A stretch of 64,000 nt of DNA from Panulirus ornatus (Eukaryota; Arthropoda; Malacostraca; Decapoda; Palinuridae), in the NCBI RefSeq assembly GCF_036320965.1, contig NC_092240.1, forward strand, positions 16,442,501-16,506,500, read 5' to 3'. How positions within the stretch are numbered: position 1 is the stretch's first letter; the number at the start of each line of letters is the position of its first letter. The position numbers and the translations under genes are program-made. Positions 34,530 to 46,262 of this stretch are shown in pieces. The notes under the pieces were generated by a model. The model saw only the letters and a list, made by a program, of their open reading frames with translations. It searched no databases and was not told where the DNA came from.

Positions 34530-35270
34530 GTTTAAAAAGTGCCCATAATAATAGTCTCATCTGCCAGAGTGATAAGTGTGAGTGCATGCACAACCTAGTA
34601 AGCCATGAATGATGTGTATGCCCATTGGTGGATATCAGGATAGTGACAGTAATACTTAGAAAGATAACATGTACAGGGAGCGTGCCAAGGTTGGTATTAC
34701 CAATGAAATTGGTGTACATTGACAAAATGATGAGTGAACTCTGGGTGATGGCGGGTGCTTAGAATAAAGGTGTAGCTAAAATGATGTGGGTTGCTAGAAT
34801 GTGCGACTGCCATGGGTGGTATGGATGGCCATTGTGAGGAGTCGTCCCAAGAGAATGGTGATTTTAGTGCCTGAAGTATTAATATAGCAGTTAAGAGTGA
34901 CGGTTGGGCTGCCAAACTGCTGTTTGTTTAGAATTATGAAACGGGTGACAAGTATGATAGCGGTAAGAATGCTAATGCAGGGGGAAAAAGCGAGTGTAGT
35001 TTGCCAAATTAACGGTGCAAGTGGACATAGAGATTATATAGACATTCAGAATGAAAGTGTAGGCTGCCAGAATTATGGTGTTTTGTGGACATAATTATGT
35101 TGCCAGGATGTGGGCGAAGGTGGATTGGACTTTGAATGGGTGGATAGAATGATGGTGTAGGTGAACAAAATGAAGGTGTACGTGGCCAGATCGATGGTTT
35201 GATTGGACAGAATGTTGATACAAGCGGAAAGGATGATTATGTAAGCGAATACCAAAGAGCTGTTGTGGGT
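34530..35270. repeat. Degenerate minisatellite with 21-bp period
   Basis: The clearest units are consecutive 21-mers at 35151-35171, 35172-35192, 35193-35213, 35214-35234 and 35235-35255, each of the type GATGGTGTAGGTGGACAGAAT. Less regular units extend left to about 34530. Because 21 is a multiple of three, the minus strand reads as a run of loose seven-residue repeats (TYTIILS, TYTFILF, ACINILS), but stops interrupt it. It lies 2.0-2.8 kb upstream of the TM9SF3 start codon. Confidence 0.75.
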
Positions 35271-35274
35271 GACA

Positions 35275-37313
35275 GTTCCTGAAGAAAGCAATGCATTAAC
35301 AAGGCTACTGGAAGAACAGCACTTTAATGTTCACAGGTAAAACTGTACGAGGTAAATGATCGGTTTGATGCAGATTTGTGAACGTATTTGAAACATTCAG
35401 GCTCATCCTTTTGGAGATTTGATTGATTTTTGCCGCAACAGTGCCAATATATTAACACCCACCAACCCTGAGGACGATAGCGCAACTATTTTTCTTCATT
35501 TTGAGTCTTCCCAAAAAATTACAACTTCGGTTCGACCTTAAGGCTTGTGGGCGAAAGTGTATGAAGAGCAGGAAAGAAAACAACCAATACTAGAGGGCCC
35601 ATTAAGGAGGGCTATTCAGGGGTCAGAAGAGCGGCAGGTTTCAATTTTTTCTCGAGCTCCAGTCTGAAACATTTGTCAGAAGATTAGGTGGACATCCTTC
35701 TGGTCTTTTGCACTCCTAGTCAGAAGCCTATTCAGCAACCTGCTGATCTTTCCCAGTAACCGCTCAGCGAAGGAAAACCCTTCTCAACAGTAGAACCGAC
35801 ATGCCTCAATGTCTGACCACATTAAGAGGTTACAGAAATTACACAGAGGGTACAGATATTCTTATCACTTTAGATATATTACCGTTACTAGAATGTAGAA
35901 ACCTTAGTTGCTGTTGCAGCGTGGAAACATTAAGGAGAGCTGAATAACAATTTGTATTTGGTTAGTTATTTGGTCTTCAGCCATATTAATGACGTCTGAT
36001 ATTGCAATCTGTCGGACGATATCCAGTAGCTCTCTTATTAAACTGCCTCGCCCTTGACCTGGGAAACCACATTTTATAAAACGCCCTCGCCCATCTGAAT
36101 GCCGAGTACACGCGGACCGCCTTTTGACAGTAATGGAACCCAGGGAACGGGCTGTCATTGACAAAAGCCCATGTATTGGCGAATCTTTACACACACGGCC
36201 AACAGTTTTTCATGTTTTTGATGATTGGGACGGGCAAGAATGAAAAGTTTAAGGGAAATTTGGTAGAATATGTGAAAACTATAAAAGTCAAGCACAGGTA
36301 CTGCATGAAACAGCATGGACGTATGTCGTTTCAAAAAGTAAGGGGTACATTTAGATATAAAGTTATTGGTTTTCTAGTACATATATCTAAAGAACTGTAC
36401 TAAAACAAATATAAAGTTATATCAATTTCGATCACGTACGAATCACTTTCTGAGAAAAGGTGATACCAAAAATAAGAAATATATAATGAGACGGGACATG
36501 CTATGAAACAAAACAACTGAAAGCTCATCAATAGTACACCTTGGTTCCCGACGTACAAAAAGTGTAAGGTACACGTATGCCGTAGAACAACTTAAATTTG
36601 CATCCATGACCTGTAGGATGAATCATTATGGTGATGAAAATGTCTCGAAAAAGATCCATACAACTTCGATAAAGGAAGAGTACACATTGCACTGCCTTAG
36701 CGTACATTTATCTTTGCGAATTTATAGTGATGATTTTTTATTGGCTTAATTACGACTGATATCTTTATCATGGAGCCTAATTTATATCACTGAAAGAAAT
36801 GTTCAGGGTTCATATGTCACAGCTAAGGCGCGTCAGCAGCATTCTTGATTGACATTGAAATGTAGCTTGACAAAAGTGAAGTGTAAAGCAAGGGATATGA
36901 GTTTTGTTTGAAGAAAGATCTTGTGATTAATTTTAATGTCAGGCTGTGAAGGATAAAGTATTGTCTCAGTCAAACGTGCCGCAGGCTGGCCGTCATCTGA
37001 TGTGTAGCCCATATGTATATCAATATTTTTGCCTTGATGCGCTCATTGTTCTATAGTTTCGAGACAATTGACTTACCTTGATACAATGATATATTAACCA
37101 ATAAACAGATTTCATAAAATTGATAAATAACTTTTTTTTTATGTATGGGTAATTGATACATCCTTGTTGAATCTTCTCCGGAAATTTGTGTGGTGGAGGA
37201 GTTGTGTGCATGGATCAGCTGCTGCCATCTGTCGAGCTGACGTGGCGTGAGACGAAATGTGTGTGTGTAAACATTCCTGAACCAACACGGATTTTTAAAC
37301 AAAACAAGCCAAA
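35275..37313. other. Upstream region of TM9SF3, single-copy-looking
   Basis: About 2 kb with none of the window's LINE or short-element sequence. It probably contains the TM9SF3 promoter and 5'UTR, but I see no convincing TATA box or other core element to place the start. Reading frames here (for example 35904-36194 minus) carry no recognisable family motif. Confidence 0.5.
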
Positions 37314-37388
37314 ATGATATTTTGGAGGACTTTAATTTTCATCTGCAACTTATTGTTCGTCGTTGTAGGGGATGAACATACCCATACG
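37314..37388 (+). CDS. TM9SF3: TM9SF3 coding exon 1: signal peptide and start of mature protein
   Basis: The exon encodes 25 residues. It opens with a hydrophobic signal peptide of about 19 residues (MIFWRTLIFICNLLFVVVG) and then DEHTHT, which matches the DEHEHT start of mature vertebrate TM9SF3. The ATG at 37314 is chosen because it is the only start that gives a signal peptide in frame with DEHTHT. The donor is ACG|GTGAGA at 37388/37389, and the exon ends on a whole codon (phase 0). The next residues of the family (Y-x-D-x-EEVVLW) are found at the start of the exon at 54489, in frame. Reading on past the donor gives non-homologous residues, which supports the splice site. The rest of the family signal sequence is poorly conserved, so this exon is slightly less certain than the others. 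Confidence 0.88.
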
Positions 37389-38520
37389 GTGAGAATTGTA
37401 GCAGTTACAGGGCCGATAGAAGGTCAGTGCTCGGAGGGCAGGTTAGGGGACGTGGATCCCCCATACCGGTGTAAATATACCGTATTTCCCGATGATGTGG
37501 TCAGTTTACAGACATCATACACATCAAAGACATAATGTAGCCATATTTGAGAGAATGTAGGGATGTTGCAGGTGTTGGTGTTCAAAGATGACTGGTTTGT
37601 GAGATTGTTAAAGTCTGTTTTTCTGTATTATTTATTTTTTTTATTCAGGAAGATAGCATCTACCTTAGTATCAATAGTTAACAGGCATATATGATTGAAG
37701 TCCTGCATCTTGAAAAGCTCATCATGTGTGGTGTTGACAAATGAGTATATATTGTTTTTGGATAATGGAAAGATAGACCAATTTAGAGGAAAGAATAAAG
37801 GTTTAGATATTTTTGAAATACCTGAGGGACAAGTTATCATGTCTTAATGTCTTTATTGTCATTAGTTTATTATGTACTTGATGAATGTTGAGTGTATGGA
37901 TGTGGTGCTTTGTATGTCAAAGCCCAGAAATTTGTCGAAATTAGCCGGAATGGACAAGACTGTCAGTGTGTACCATCCATATTACCTTGGATGTGTTATC
38001 ATGAGTTAGTAGAACAATATTTGAAATAGAATGAATAAAGATTTTTGGTCAGACAAAGAAAGAATAATTTTTTTGTTCATTGTGCCTACACCAAATTGGT
38101 CTCAAACATCGATATACATATTAGGTAGTGAAATGATAAAAAATTACTTCTCATTAAGTGAACATCATAAAAGAATAAATAGACGCCAAAAAACAATAAT
38201 GTATGCCTAATCGGGGATATATTTAAAACTTGTGGTGGTAACATGATGGTAAGACAGCAGGAAGTGCTAAAAGCGGCATGATGTTGCCATAGCTTCTCAG
38301 GCGGTGGTGTCACCTCATTTATGTAGTTTTTTGAACTTATGAACTTCATATGTGGATATAGCCACTTTGTTCCACATGTCTCTATTGCTTCTGAAGTTGT
38401 TTATATAGTTTCGTGATCTTGTTCCATCTGTATTACTATTTTGATTATAAATAAGTGATAATACAGTGGGTGATACTTTGTTTTTACATAGCTTACTTCA
38501 GTACATACAAAGAAAGTAGC
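37389..38520. other. Start of TM9SF3 intron 1, no recognised repeat
   Basis: About 1.1 kb of AT-rich intron before the first inserted element. Nothing coding seen. Confidence 0.55.
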
Positions 38521-38525
38521 ACTTA

Positions 38526-38693
38526 TGAGCCTCCGTGGTGTAATAGTATTACTGACCGTGATTCAGTATGTGATAGCTTGGGTTCGGACCTACTTAGGTT
38601 CAAATCCTAGATGTGGCAGTCAGCCTGCACCCATGCCTTTAGGGCTGGATGTTAGATGGGTAACTGGCTTAAGCAAGGGTGTGGGTGTTTGGT
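38526..38693 (+). mobile_element. tRNA-derived SINE (tRNA-His-like head)
   Basis: CCTCCGTGGTGTAATAGTAT carries an A box at about 38536-38547. A perfect anticodon stem ACTGA (38551-38555) / TCAGT (38563-38567) closes a 7-nt loop with GTG at 38558-38560, the His anticodon. The B box GGTTCAAATCC is at 38597-38607, in a T arm TTAGG/CCTAG. Between anticodon arm and T arm there are about 26 extra nt including a second B-box-like GGGTTCGGACC, so it is not a normal tRNA. The body to 38693 (GTCAGCCTGCACCCATGCCT) ends in a TA tract. Confidence 0.72.
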
Positions 38694-38710
38694 TATATAT
38701 ATATATATAT
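38694..38710. repeat. Short TA tract between SINE and LINE
   Basis: About 17 nt of TA repeat; it may be the 3' tail of the SINE and the target of the LINE. Confidence 0.85.
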
Positions 38711-40803
38711 AGAGAGGCATTTGGACGATTTTTGCAGGGAAAAAATGCAATTGAGTGGGAGATGTATAAAAGAAAGAGACAGGAGGTCAAGAGAAAGGTG
38801 CAAGATGTGAAAAAGAGGGCAAATGAGAGTTGGGGTGAGAGAGTATCATTAAATTTTAGGGAGAATAAAAAGATGTTCTGGAAGGAGGTAAATAAAGTGC
38901 GTAAGACAAGGGAGCAAATGGGAACTTCAGTGAAGGGCGCAAATGGGGAGGTGATAACAAGTAGTGGTGATGTGAGGAGATGGAGTGAGTATTTTGAAGG
39001 TTTGTTGAATGTGTTTGATGATAGAGTGGCAGATATAGGGTGTTTAGTTCGAGGTGGTGTGCAAAGTGAGAGGGTTAGGGAAAATGATTTGGTAAACAGA
39101 GAAGAGGTAGTAAAAGCTTTGCGGAAGATGAAAGCCGGCAAGGCAGCAGGTTTGGATGGTATTGCAGTGGAATTTATTAAAAAAGAGGGTGACTGTATTA
39201 TTGACTGGTTGGTAAGGTTATTTAATGTATGTATGACTCATGGTGAGGTGCTTGAGGATTGGCGGAATGCGTGCATAGTGCCATTATACAAAGGCAAAGG
39301 GGATAAGAGTGAGTGCTCAAATTACAGAGGTATGAGTTTGTTGAGTATTCCCGGTAAATTATATGGGAGGGTATTGATTGAGAGGGTGAAGGCATGTACA
39401 GAGCATCAGATTGGGGAAGAGCAGTGTGGTTTTAGAAGTGATAGAGGATGTGGGGATCAGGTGTTGGCTTTGAAGAATATATGTGAGAAATACTTAGAAA
39501 AGCAAATGGATTTGTATGTAGCATTCATGGATCTGGAGAAGGCATATGATAGAGTTGATAGAGATGCTCTGTGGAAAGTATTAAGAATATATGGTGTGGG
39601 AGGCAAGTTGTTAGAAGCAGTGAAAAGTTTTTATCGAGGATGTAAGGCATGTGTACTTGTAGGAAGAGAGGAAAGTGATTGGTTCTCAGTGAATGTAGGT
39701 TTGCGGCAGGGGTGTGTGATGTCTTCCTGGTTGTTTAATTTGTTTATGGATGGGGTTGTTAGGGAGGTGAATGCAAGAGTTTTGGAAAGAGGGGCAAGTA
39801 TGAAGTCTGTTGGGGATGAGAGAGCTTGGGAAGTGAGTCAGTTGTTGTTCGCTGATGATACAGCACTGGTGGCTGATTCATGTGAGAAACTGCAGAAGCT
39901 GGTGACTGAGTTTGGTAAAGTGTGTGAAAGAAGAAAGTTAAGAGTAAATGTGAATAAGAGCAAGGTTATTAGGTACAGTAGGGTTGAGGGTCAAGTCAAT
40001 TGGGAGGTAAGTTTGAATGGAGCAAATCTGGAGGAAGTAAAGTGTTTTAGATATCTGGGAGTGGATCTGGCAGTGGATGGAACCATGGAAGCGGAAGTGG
40101 ATCATAGGTTGGGGGAGGGGGCGAAAATCCTGGGAGCCTTGAAGAATGTGTGGAAGTCGAGAACATTATCTCGGAAAGCAAAAATGGGTATGTTTGAAGG
40201 AATAGTGGTTCCAACAATGTTGTATGGTTGCGAGGCGTGGGCTATGGATAGAGTTGTGTGCAGAAGGATGGATGTGCTGGAAATGAGATGTTTGAGGACA
40301 ATGTGTGGTGTGAGGTGGTTTGATCGCGTAAGTAACGTAAGGGTAAGAGAGATGTGTGGAAATAAAAAGAGCGTGGTTGAGAGAGCAGAAGAGGGTGTTT
40401 TGAAATGGTTTGGGCACATAGAGAGAATGAGTGAGGAAAGATTGACCAAGAGGATATATGTGTCGGAGGTGGAGGGAACGAGGAGAAGTGGGAGACCAAA
40501 TTGGAGGTGGAAAGATGGAGTGAAAAAGATTTTGTGTGATTGGGGCCTGAACATGCAGGAGGGTGAAAGGAGGGCAAGGAATAGAGTGAATTGGATCGAT
40601 ATGGTATACCGGGGTTGACGTGCTGTCAGTGGATTGAATCAGGGCATGTGAAGCGTCTGGGGTAAACCATGGAAAGCTGTGTAGGTATGTATATTTGCGT
40701 GTGTGGACATATGTATGTACATGTGTATGGGGGTGGGTTGGGCTATTTCTTTCGGCTGTTTCCTTGTGCTACCTCGCAAACGCAGGAGACAGCAACAAAG
40801 CAA

Positions 40804-40806
<3 letters not shown>
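38711..40806 (+). mobile_element. LINE copy, 5'-truncated, open RT frame (short 3'UTR)
   Basis: Starts at AGAGAGGCATTTGGACG in the linker, directly after a 17-nt TA tract. The RT and C-terminal frame is open to the stop at 40618, with substitutions such as SDRGCGDQVLAL and MSSWLFNLFMDG but an intact FADDTALVAD. The short-form 3'UTR ends in the stem-loop and CAAAAAA, then (TA)n. The open frame extends upstream through the TA tract into a tRNA-like SINE to an ATG at 38525, giving a 697-codon chance fusion. It lies in TM9SF3 intron 1 in sense orientation. Confidence 0.88.
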
Positions 40807-40856
<50 letters not shown>

Positions 40857-40941
40857 AAATTATTTCTTACATTTTTCATATGTATATATATGTATATGTG
40901 TATATGTGTGTATGTGTGTGTGTATGTATATGTATATATAT
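40807..40941. repeat. (TA)n and mixed TA/TG microsatellite between two LINE copies
   Basis: Perfect TA at 40807-40853, then a short T-rich gap, then TATGTATATA/TGTGTGTATG repeats to 40941, where the full-length LINE begins. Confidence 0.92.
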
Positions 40942-43900
40942 ATTATCCCTGGGGATAGGGGTGAAAGAATGCTTCCCATGCATTCCTTACGTGTCATAGA
41001 AGGCGACTAGAGGGGACGGGAGCGGGGGGCCAGAAATCCTCCCCTCTGTATTTTTTAACTTTCTAAAAAATGGGAAACAGAAGGAGCCACGCGGGGAGTG
41101 CTCATCCTCCTCGTAGACTCAGGTTGGGGTGTCTAAATGTGTGTGGATGTAACCAAGATGTGAAAAGAGGAGAGATAGGTAGTATGTTTGAGGAAAGGAA
41201 CCTGGATGTTTTGGCTCTGAGTGAAACGAAGCTCAAGGGTAAAGGGGAAGAGTGGTTTGGGAATGTCTTGGGAGTAAAGTCAGGGGTTAGTGAGAGGACA
41301 AGAGCAAGGGAAGGAGTAGCAGTACTCCAGAAACAGGAGTTGTGGGAGTATGTGATAGAATGTAAGAAAGTAAATTCTCGATTAATATGGGTAAAACTGA
41401 AAGTTGATGGAGAGAGATGGGTGATTATTGGTGCATATGCACCTGGGCATGAGAAGAAAGATCATGAGAGGCAAGTGTTTTGGGAGCAGCTGAATGAGTG
41501 TGTTAGTGGTTTTGATGCACGCGACCAGGTTCTAGTGATGGGTGATTTGAATGCAAAGGTGAGTGATATGGCAGTTGAGGGAATAATTGGTATACATGGG
41601 ATGTTCAGTGTTGTAAATGGAAATGGTGAAGAGCTTGTAGATTTATGTGCTGAAAAAGGACTGGTGATTGGGAATACCTGGTTTAAAAAGCGAGATATAC
41701 ATAAGTATACGTATGTAAGTAGGAGAGATGGCCAGAGAGCGTTATTGGATTACGTGTCAATTGACAGGCACGCGAAAGAGAGACTTGGATGTAAATGTGC
41801 TGAGAGGTGCAACTGGAGGGATGTCTGATCATTATCTTGTGGAGGCTAAGGTGGAGATTTGTATGGGTTTTCAGAAAAGAAGAGTGAATGTTGGGGTGAA
41901 GAGGGTGGTGAGAGTAAGTGAGCTTGGGAAGGAGAGTTGTGTGAGGAAGTACCAGGAGAGACTGAGTACAGAATGGAAAAAGGTGAGAACAATGGAAGTA
42001 AGGGGAGTGGGGGAGGAATGGGATGTATTTAGGGAATCAGTGATGGATTGCGCAAAAGATGCTTGTGGCATGAGAAGAGTGGGAGGTGGGTTGATTAGAA
42101 AGGGTAGTGAGTGGTGGGATGAAGAAGTAAGATTATTAGTGAAAGAGAAGAGAGAGGCATTTGGACGATTTTTGCAGGGAAAAAGTGCAGTTGAGTGGGA
42201 GATGTATAAAAGAAAGAGACAGGAGGTCAAGAGAAAGGTGCAAGAGGTGAAAAAGAGGGCAAATGAGAGTTGGGGTGAGAGAGTATCATTAAATTTTAGG
42301 GAGAATAAAAAGATGTTCTGGAAGGAGGTAAATGAAGTGCGTAAGACAAGGGAGCAAATGGGATCTTCAGTGAAGGGCGCTAATGGGAGGTGATAACAAG
42401 TAGTGGTGATGTGAGGAGATGGAGTGAGTATTTTGAAGGTTTGTTGAATATGTTTGATGATAGAGTGGCAGATATAGGGTGTCTTGGTCGAGGTGGTGTG
42501 CAAAGTGAGAGGGTTAGGGAAAATGATTTGGTAAACAGAGAAGAGGTAGTAAAAGCTTTGCGGAAGATGAAAGCCAGCAAGGCAGCAGGTTTGGATGGTA
42601 TTGCAGAGGAATTTGTTAAAAAAGGGGGTGACTGTATCATGGACTGGTTGGTAAGGTTATTTAATGTATGTATGACTCATGGTGAGGTGCCTGAGGATTG
42701 GCGGAATGCGTGCATAGTGCCATTGTACAAAGGCAAAGGGGATAAGAGTGAGTGCTCAAATTACAGAGGTATAAGTTTGTTGAGTATTCCTGGTAAATTA
42801 TATTGGAGGGTATTGATTGAGAGGGTGAAGGCATGTACAGAGCATCATATTGGGGAAGAGCAGTGTGGTTTCAGAAGTGGTAGAGGATGTGTGGATCAGG
42901 TGTTTGCTTTGAAGAATGTATGTGAGAAATACTTAGAAAAGCAAATGGATTTGTATGTAGCATTTATGGATCTGGAGAAGGCATATGATAGAGTTGATAG
43001 AGATGCTCTGTGGAAGGTATTAAGAATATATGATGTGGGTGGCAAGTTGTTAGAAGCAGTGAAAAGTTTTTATCGAGGACGTAAGGCATGTGTACGTGTA
43101 GGAAGAGAGGAAAGTGATTGGTTCTCAGTGAATGTAGGTTTGCGGCAGGGGTTGTGATGTCTCCATGGTTGTTTAATTTGTTTATGGATGGGGTTGTTAG
43201 GGAGGTGAATGCAAGAGTTTTGGAAAGAGGGGCAAAAATGAAGTCTGTTGTGGATGAGAGAGCTTGGGAAGTGAGTCAGTTGTTGTTCGCTGATGATACA
43301 GCGCTGGTGGCTGATTCATGTGAGAAACTGCAGAAGCTGGTGACTGAGTTTGGTAAAGTGTGTGAAAGAAGAAAGTCAAGAGTAAATGTGAATAAGAGCA
43401 AGGTTATTAGGTACAGTAGGGTTGAGGGTCAAGTCAGTTGAGAGGTAAGTTTGAATGGAGAAAAACTGGAGGAAGTAAAGTGTTTTAGATATCTGGGAGT
43501 GGATCTGGCAGCGGATGGAACCATGGAAGCAGAAGTGAATCATAGGGTGGGGGAGGGGGCGAAAATCCTGGGAGCCTTGAAGAATGTGTGGAAGTCGAGA
43601 ACATTATCTCAGAAAGCAAAAATGGGTATGTTTGAAGGAATAGTGGTTCCAACAATGTTGTATAGTTGCGAGGCGTGGGCTATGGATAGAGTTGTGCGGA
43701 GGAGGGTGGATGTGCTGGAAATGAGATGTTTGAGGACAATGTGTGGTGTGAGGTGGTTTGATCGAGTAAGTAATGTAAGGGTAAGAGAGATGTGTGGAAA
43801 TAAAAAGAGCATGGTTGATAGAGCAGAAGAGGGTGTTTTGAAATGGTTTGGGCACATGGAGAGAATGAGTGAGGAAAGATTGACCAAGAGGATATATGTG

Positions 43901-44488
43901 TCGGAGGTGGAGGGAACGAGGAGAAGTGGGAGACCAAATTGGAGGTGAAAAGATGGAGTGAAACAGATTTTGAGTGATCGGGGCTTGAACATGCAGGAGG
44001 GTGAAAGGCGGGCAAGGAATAGAGTGAATTGGATCGATGTGGTATACTGGGGTTGACGTGCTGTCAGTGGATTGAATCAGGGCATGTGAAGCAATTGGGG
44101 TAAACCATGGAAAGCTGTGTGGAGCCTGGATGTGGAAAGGGAGCTGTGGTTTCGGGCATTATTGCATGACAGCTAGAGACTGAGTGTGAACGAATGAATC
44201 CTTTGTTGTCTTTTCCTAGCGCTACCCTGCACACATGAGGGGGGAGGGGGATGGTATTCCATGTGTGGCGGGGTGGCGAATTGTGTGCATGGGTATATAT
44301 GTATGTGTCTGTGTGTGTATATATATGTGTACATTGAGATGTATAGGTATGTATATTTGCGTGTGTGGACGTGTGTGTATATACATGTGTATAGGGGTGG
44401 GTCGGGCCATTTTTTTCGTCTGTTTCCTTGCGCTACCGCGCAAACGCGGGAGACAGCGACAAAGCAAAATAAATATAAATAAATAAAT
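40942..44488 (+). mobile_element. Full-length LINE copy, endonuclease-reverse transcriptase family (reference copy, long 3'UTR)
   Basis: This is the best full-length member. The 5'UTR is about 130 nt (from ATCCCTGGGGATAGGGG). A single ORF starts at the ATG at 41070 and ends at TGA 44054-44056, about 996 codons in the undamaged frame. The AP-type endonuclease is at residues 20-260: LN at 22-23, SETKL with E52, AYAPG with Y123, GDLNA with D159/N161, and SDH at 253-255. A linker and the reverse transcriptase follow, with NYRGISLLS, GFRSGRG, AFMDLEKAYDRVD, LRQG and FADD at 43286-43297. The C-terminal domain holds YGCEAWAM-type and LKWFGHMERMSEERLTKRIY blocks. Damage: a 2-nt deletion near 41786, 1-nt deletions near 42388 and 43150, and TGG-to-TGA stops near 43440 and 43948. 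The 3'UTR is about 430 nt and ends in a stem-loop and an A-rich tail. One ORF with AP endonuclease and no RNase H suggests the RTE group; the clade is inferred. Confidence 0.9.
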
Positions 44489-44519
44489 ATATATATGTAT
44501 ATATATATATATATATCAA
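44489..44519. repeat. TA-rich tract between LINE copies
   Basis: ATATATATGTATATATATAT-type tract joining the tail of the full-length LINE to the truncated one at 44520. Confidence 0.9.
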
Positions 44520-45967
44520 TTGATTGATTGAGAGGGTGAAGGCATGTACAGAGCATCAGATTGGGGAAGAGCAGTGTGGTTTCAGAAGTGGTAGAGGATG
44601 TGTGGATCAGGTGTTTGCTTTGAAGAATGTATGTGAGAAATACTTAGAAAAGCAAATGGATTTGTATGTAGCATTTATGGATCTGGAGAAGGCATATGAT
44701 AGAGTTGATAGAGATGCTCTGTGGAAGGTATTAAGAATATATGGTGTGGGAGGCAAGTTGTTAGAAGCAGTGAAAAGTTTTTATCGAGGATGTAAGGCAT
44801 GTGTACGTGTAGGAAGAGAGGAAAGTGATTGGTTCTCAGTGAATTTAGGTTTGGGGCAGGGGTGTGTGATGTCTCCATGGTTGTTTAATTTATTCATGGA
44901 TGGGGTTGTTAGGGAGGTGAATGCAAGAGTTTTGGAAAGAGGGGCAAGTATGAAGTCTGTTGGGGATGAGAGAGCTTGGGAAGTGAGTCAGTTGTTGTTC
45001 GCTGATGATACAGCGCTGGTGGCTGATTCATGTGAGAAACTGCAGAAGCTGGTGACTGAGTTTGGTAAAGTATGTGAAAGAAGAAAGTTAAGAGTAAATG
45101 TGAATAAGAGCAAGGTTATTAGGTACAGTAGGGTTGAGGGTCAATTCAATTGGGAGGTGAGTTTGAATGGAGAAAAACTGGAGGAAGTGAAGTGTTTTAG
45201 ATATCTGGGAGTGGATCTGGCAGCGGATGGAACCATGGAAGCGGAAGTGGATCATAGGGTGGGGGAGGGGCGAAAATTCTGGGAGCCTTGAAGAATGTGT
45301 GGAAGTCGAGAACATTATCTCGGAAAGCAAAAATGGGTATGTTTGAAGGAATAGTGGTTCCAACAATGTTTTATGGTTGCGAGGCGTGGACTATGGATAG
45401 AGTTGTGCGCAGGAGGATGGATGTGCTGGAAATGAGATGTTTGAGGACAATGTGTGGTGTGAGGTGGTTTGATCGAGTAAGTAACGTAAGGGTAAGAGAG
45501 ATGTGTGGAAATAAAAAGAGCGTGGTTGAGAGAGCAGAAGAGTGTGTTTTGAAGTGGTTTGGGCACATGGAGAGAATGAGTGAGGAAAGATTGACCAAGA
45601 GGATATATGTGTCGGAGGTGGAGGGAACGAGGAGAAGAGGGAGACCATATTGGAGGTGGAAAGATGGAGTGAAAAAGATTTTGTGTGATCGGGGCCTGAA
45701 CATGCAGGAGGGTGAAAGGAGGGCAAGGAATAGAGTGAATTGGAGCGATGTGGTAAACCGGGGTTGACGTGCTGTCAGTGGATTGAATCAAGGCATGTGA
45801 AGCGTCTGGGGTAAACCATGGAAAGCTGTGTAGGTATGTATATTTGCGTGTGTGGACGTATGTATATACATGTGTATGGGGGGGGGGTTGGGCCATTTCT
45901 TTCGTCTGTTTCCTTGCGCTACCTCGCAAACGCGGGAGACAGCGACGAAGTATAATAAAAAATAAAA

Positions 45968-45970
<3 letters not shown>
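44520..45970 (+). mobile_element. LINE copy, 5'-truncated in the RT, one frameshift (short 3'UTR)
   Basis: Starts at TTGATTGAGAGGGTGAAGGC. Open from 44524 to 45291 (AFMDLEKAYDRVDRD, LGQGCVMSPWLF, FADDTALVAD) and from 45288 to 45767, joined by a 1-nt loss in a G-run near 45270. Short 3'UTR, stem-loop and an AAAAAATAAAAAAA tail, then (TA)n. Confidence 0.88.

Positions 45971-46017
<47 letters not shown>
45971..46017. repeat. (TA)n microsatellite
   Basis: About 47 nt of TA repeat between a LINE tail and the minus-strand short element. Confidence 0.95.
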
Positions 46018-46026
<9 letters not shown>

Positions 46027-46258
46027 CCATACTATTCGCCATTTCCCGCGATAGGGAGGTAGCGTTAAGAACAGAGGACTGGGCCTTTGAGGGAATACCC
46101 TCATCTTGCCCCCTTCCCTGTTCCTTCTTTTGGGAAAAAAAAAAAAAAAAAAAACGAGAGGGGGAGGATTTCCAGCCCCCCGCTCCCTTCCCTTTTATTC
46201 ACCTTCTACGACACACAAGGAATGCGTGGGAAGTATTCTTTCTCTCCTATCCCCAGGG

Positions 46259-46262
<4 letters not shown>
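46018..46262 (-). mobile_element. Short non-autonomous element, copy 3
   Basis: Minus strand. T-run at 46018-46026, stem-loop region near 46045-46068, an internal A-run of about 20 at 46136-46154 and 5' end CTATCCCCAGGGATAA at 46262. It is flanked by (TA)n on both sides, and LINE copies in opposite orientations lie beyond. Confidence 0.8.

Noticed and set aside
35904..36194. 96-codon frame on the minus strand as a host exon
   Set aside because: No family resemblance, no matching partner exon and no clear splice sites found.
36158..36403. Small upstream gene on the plus strand before TM9SF3
   Set aside because: 81 codons with no recognisable motif, no neighbouring exon and no conserved pattern. 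Length is within chance.
38526..38610. Functional tRNA-His gene
   Set aside because: The anticodon stem and T arm look right, but about 26 extra nt lie between them and there is no clean acceptor stem. A SINE head is the better reading.
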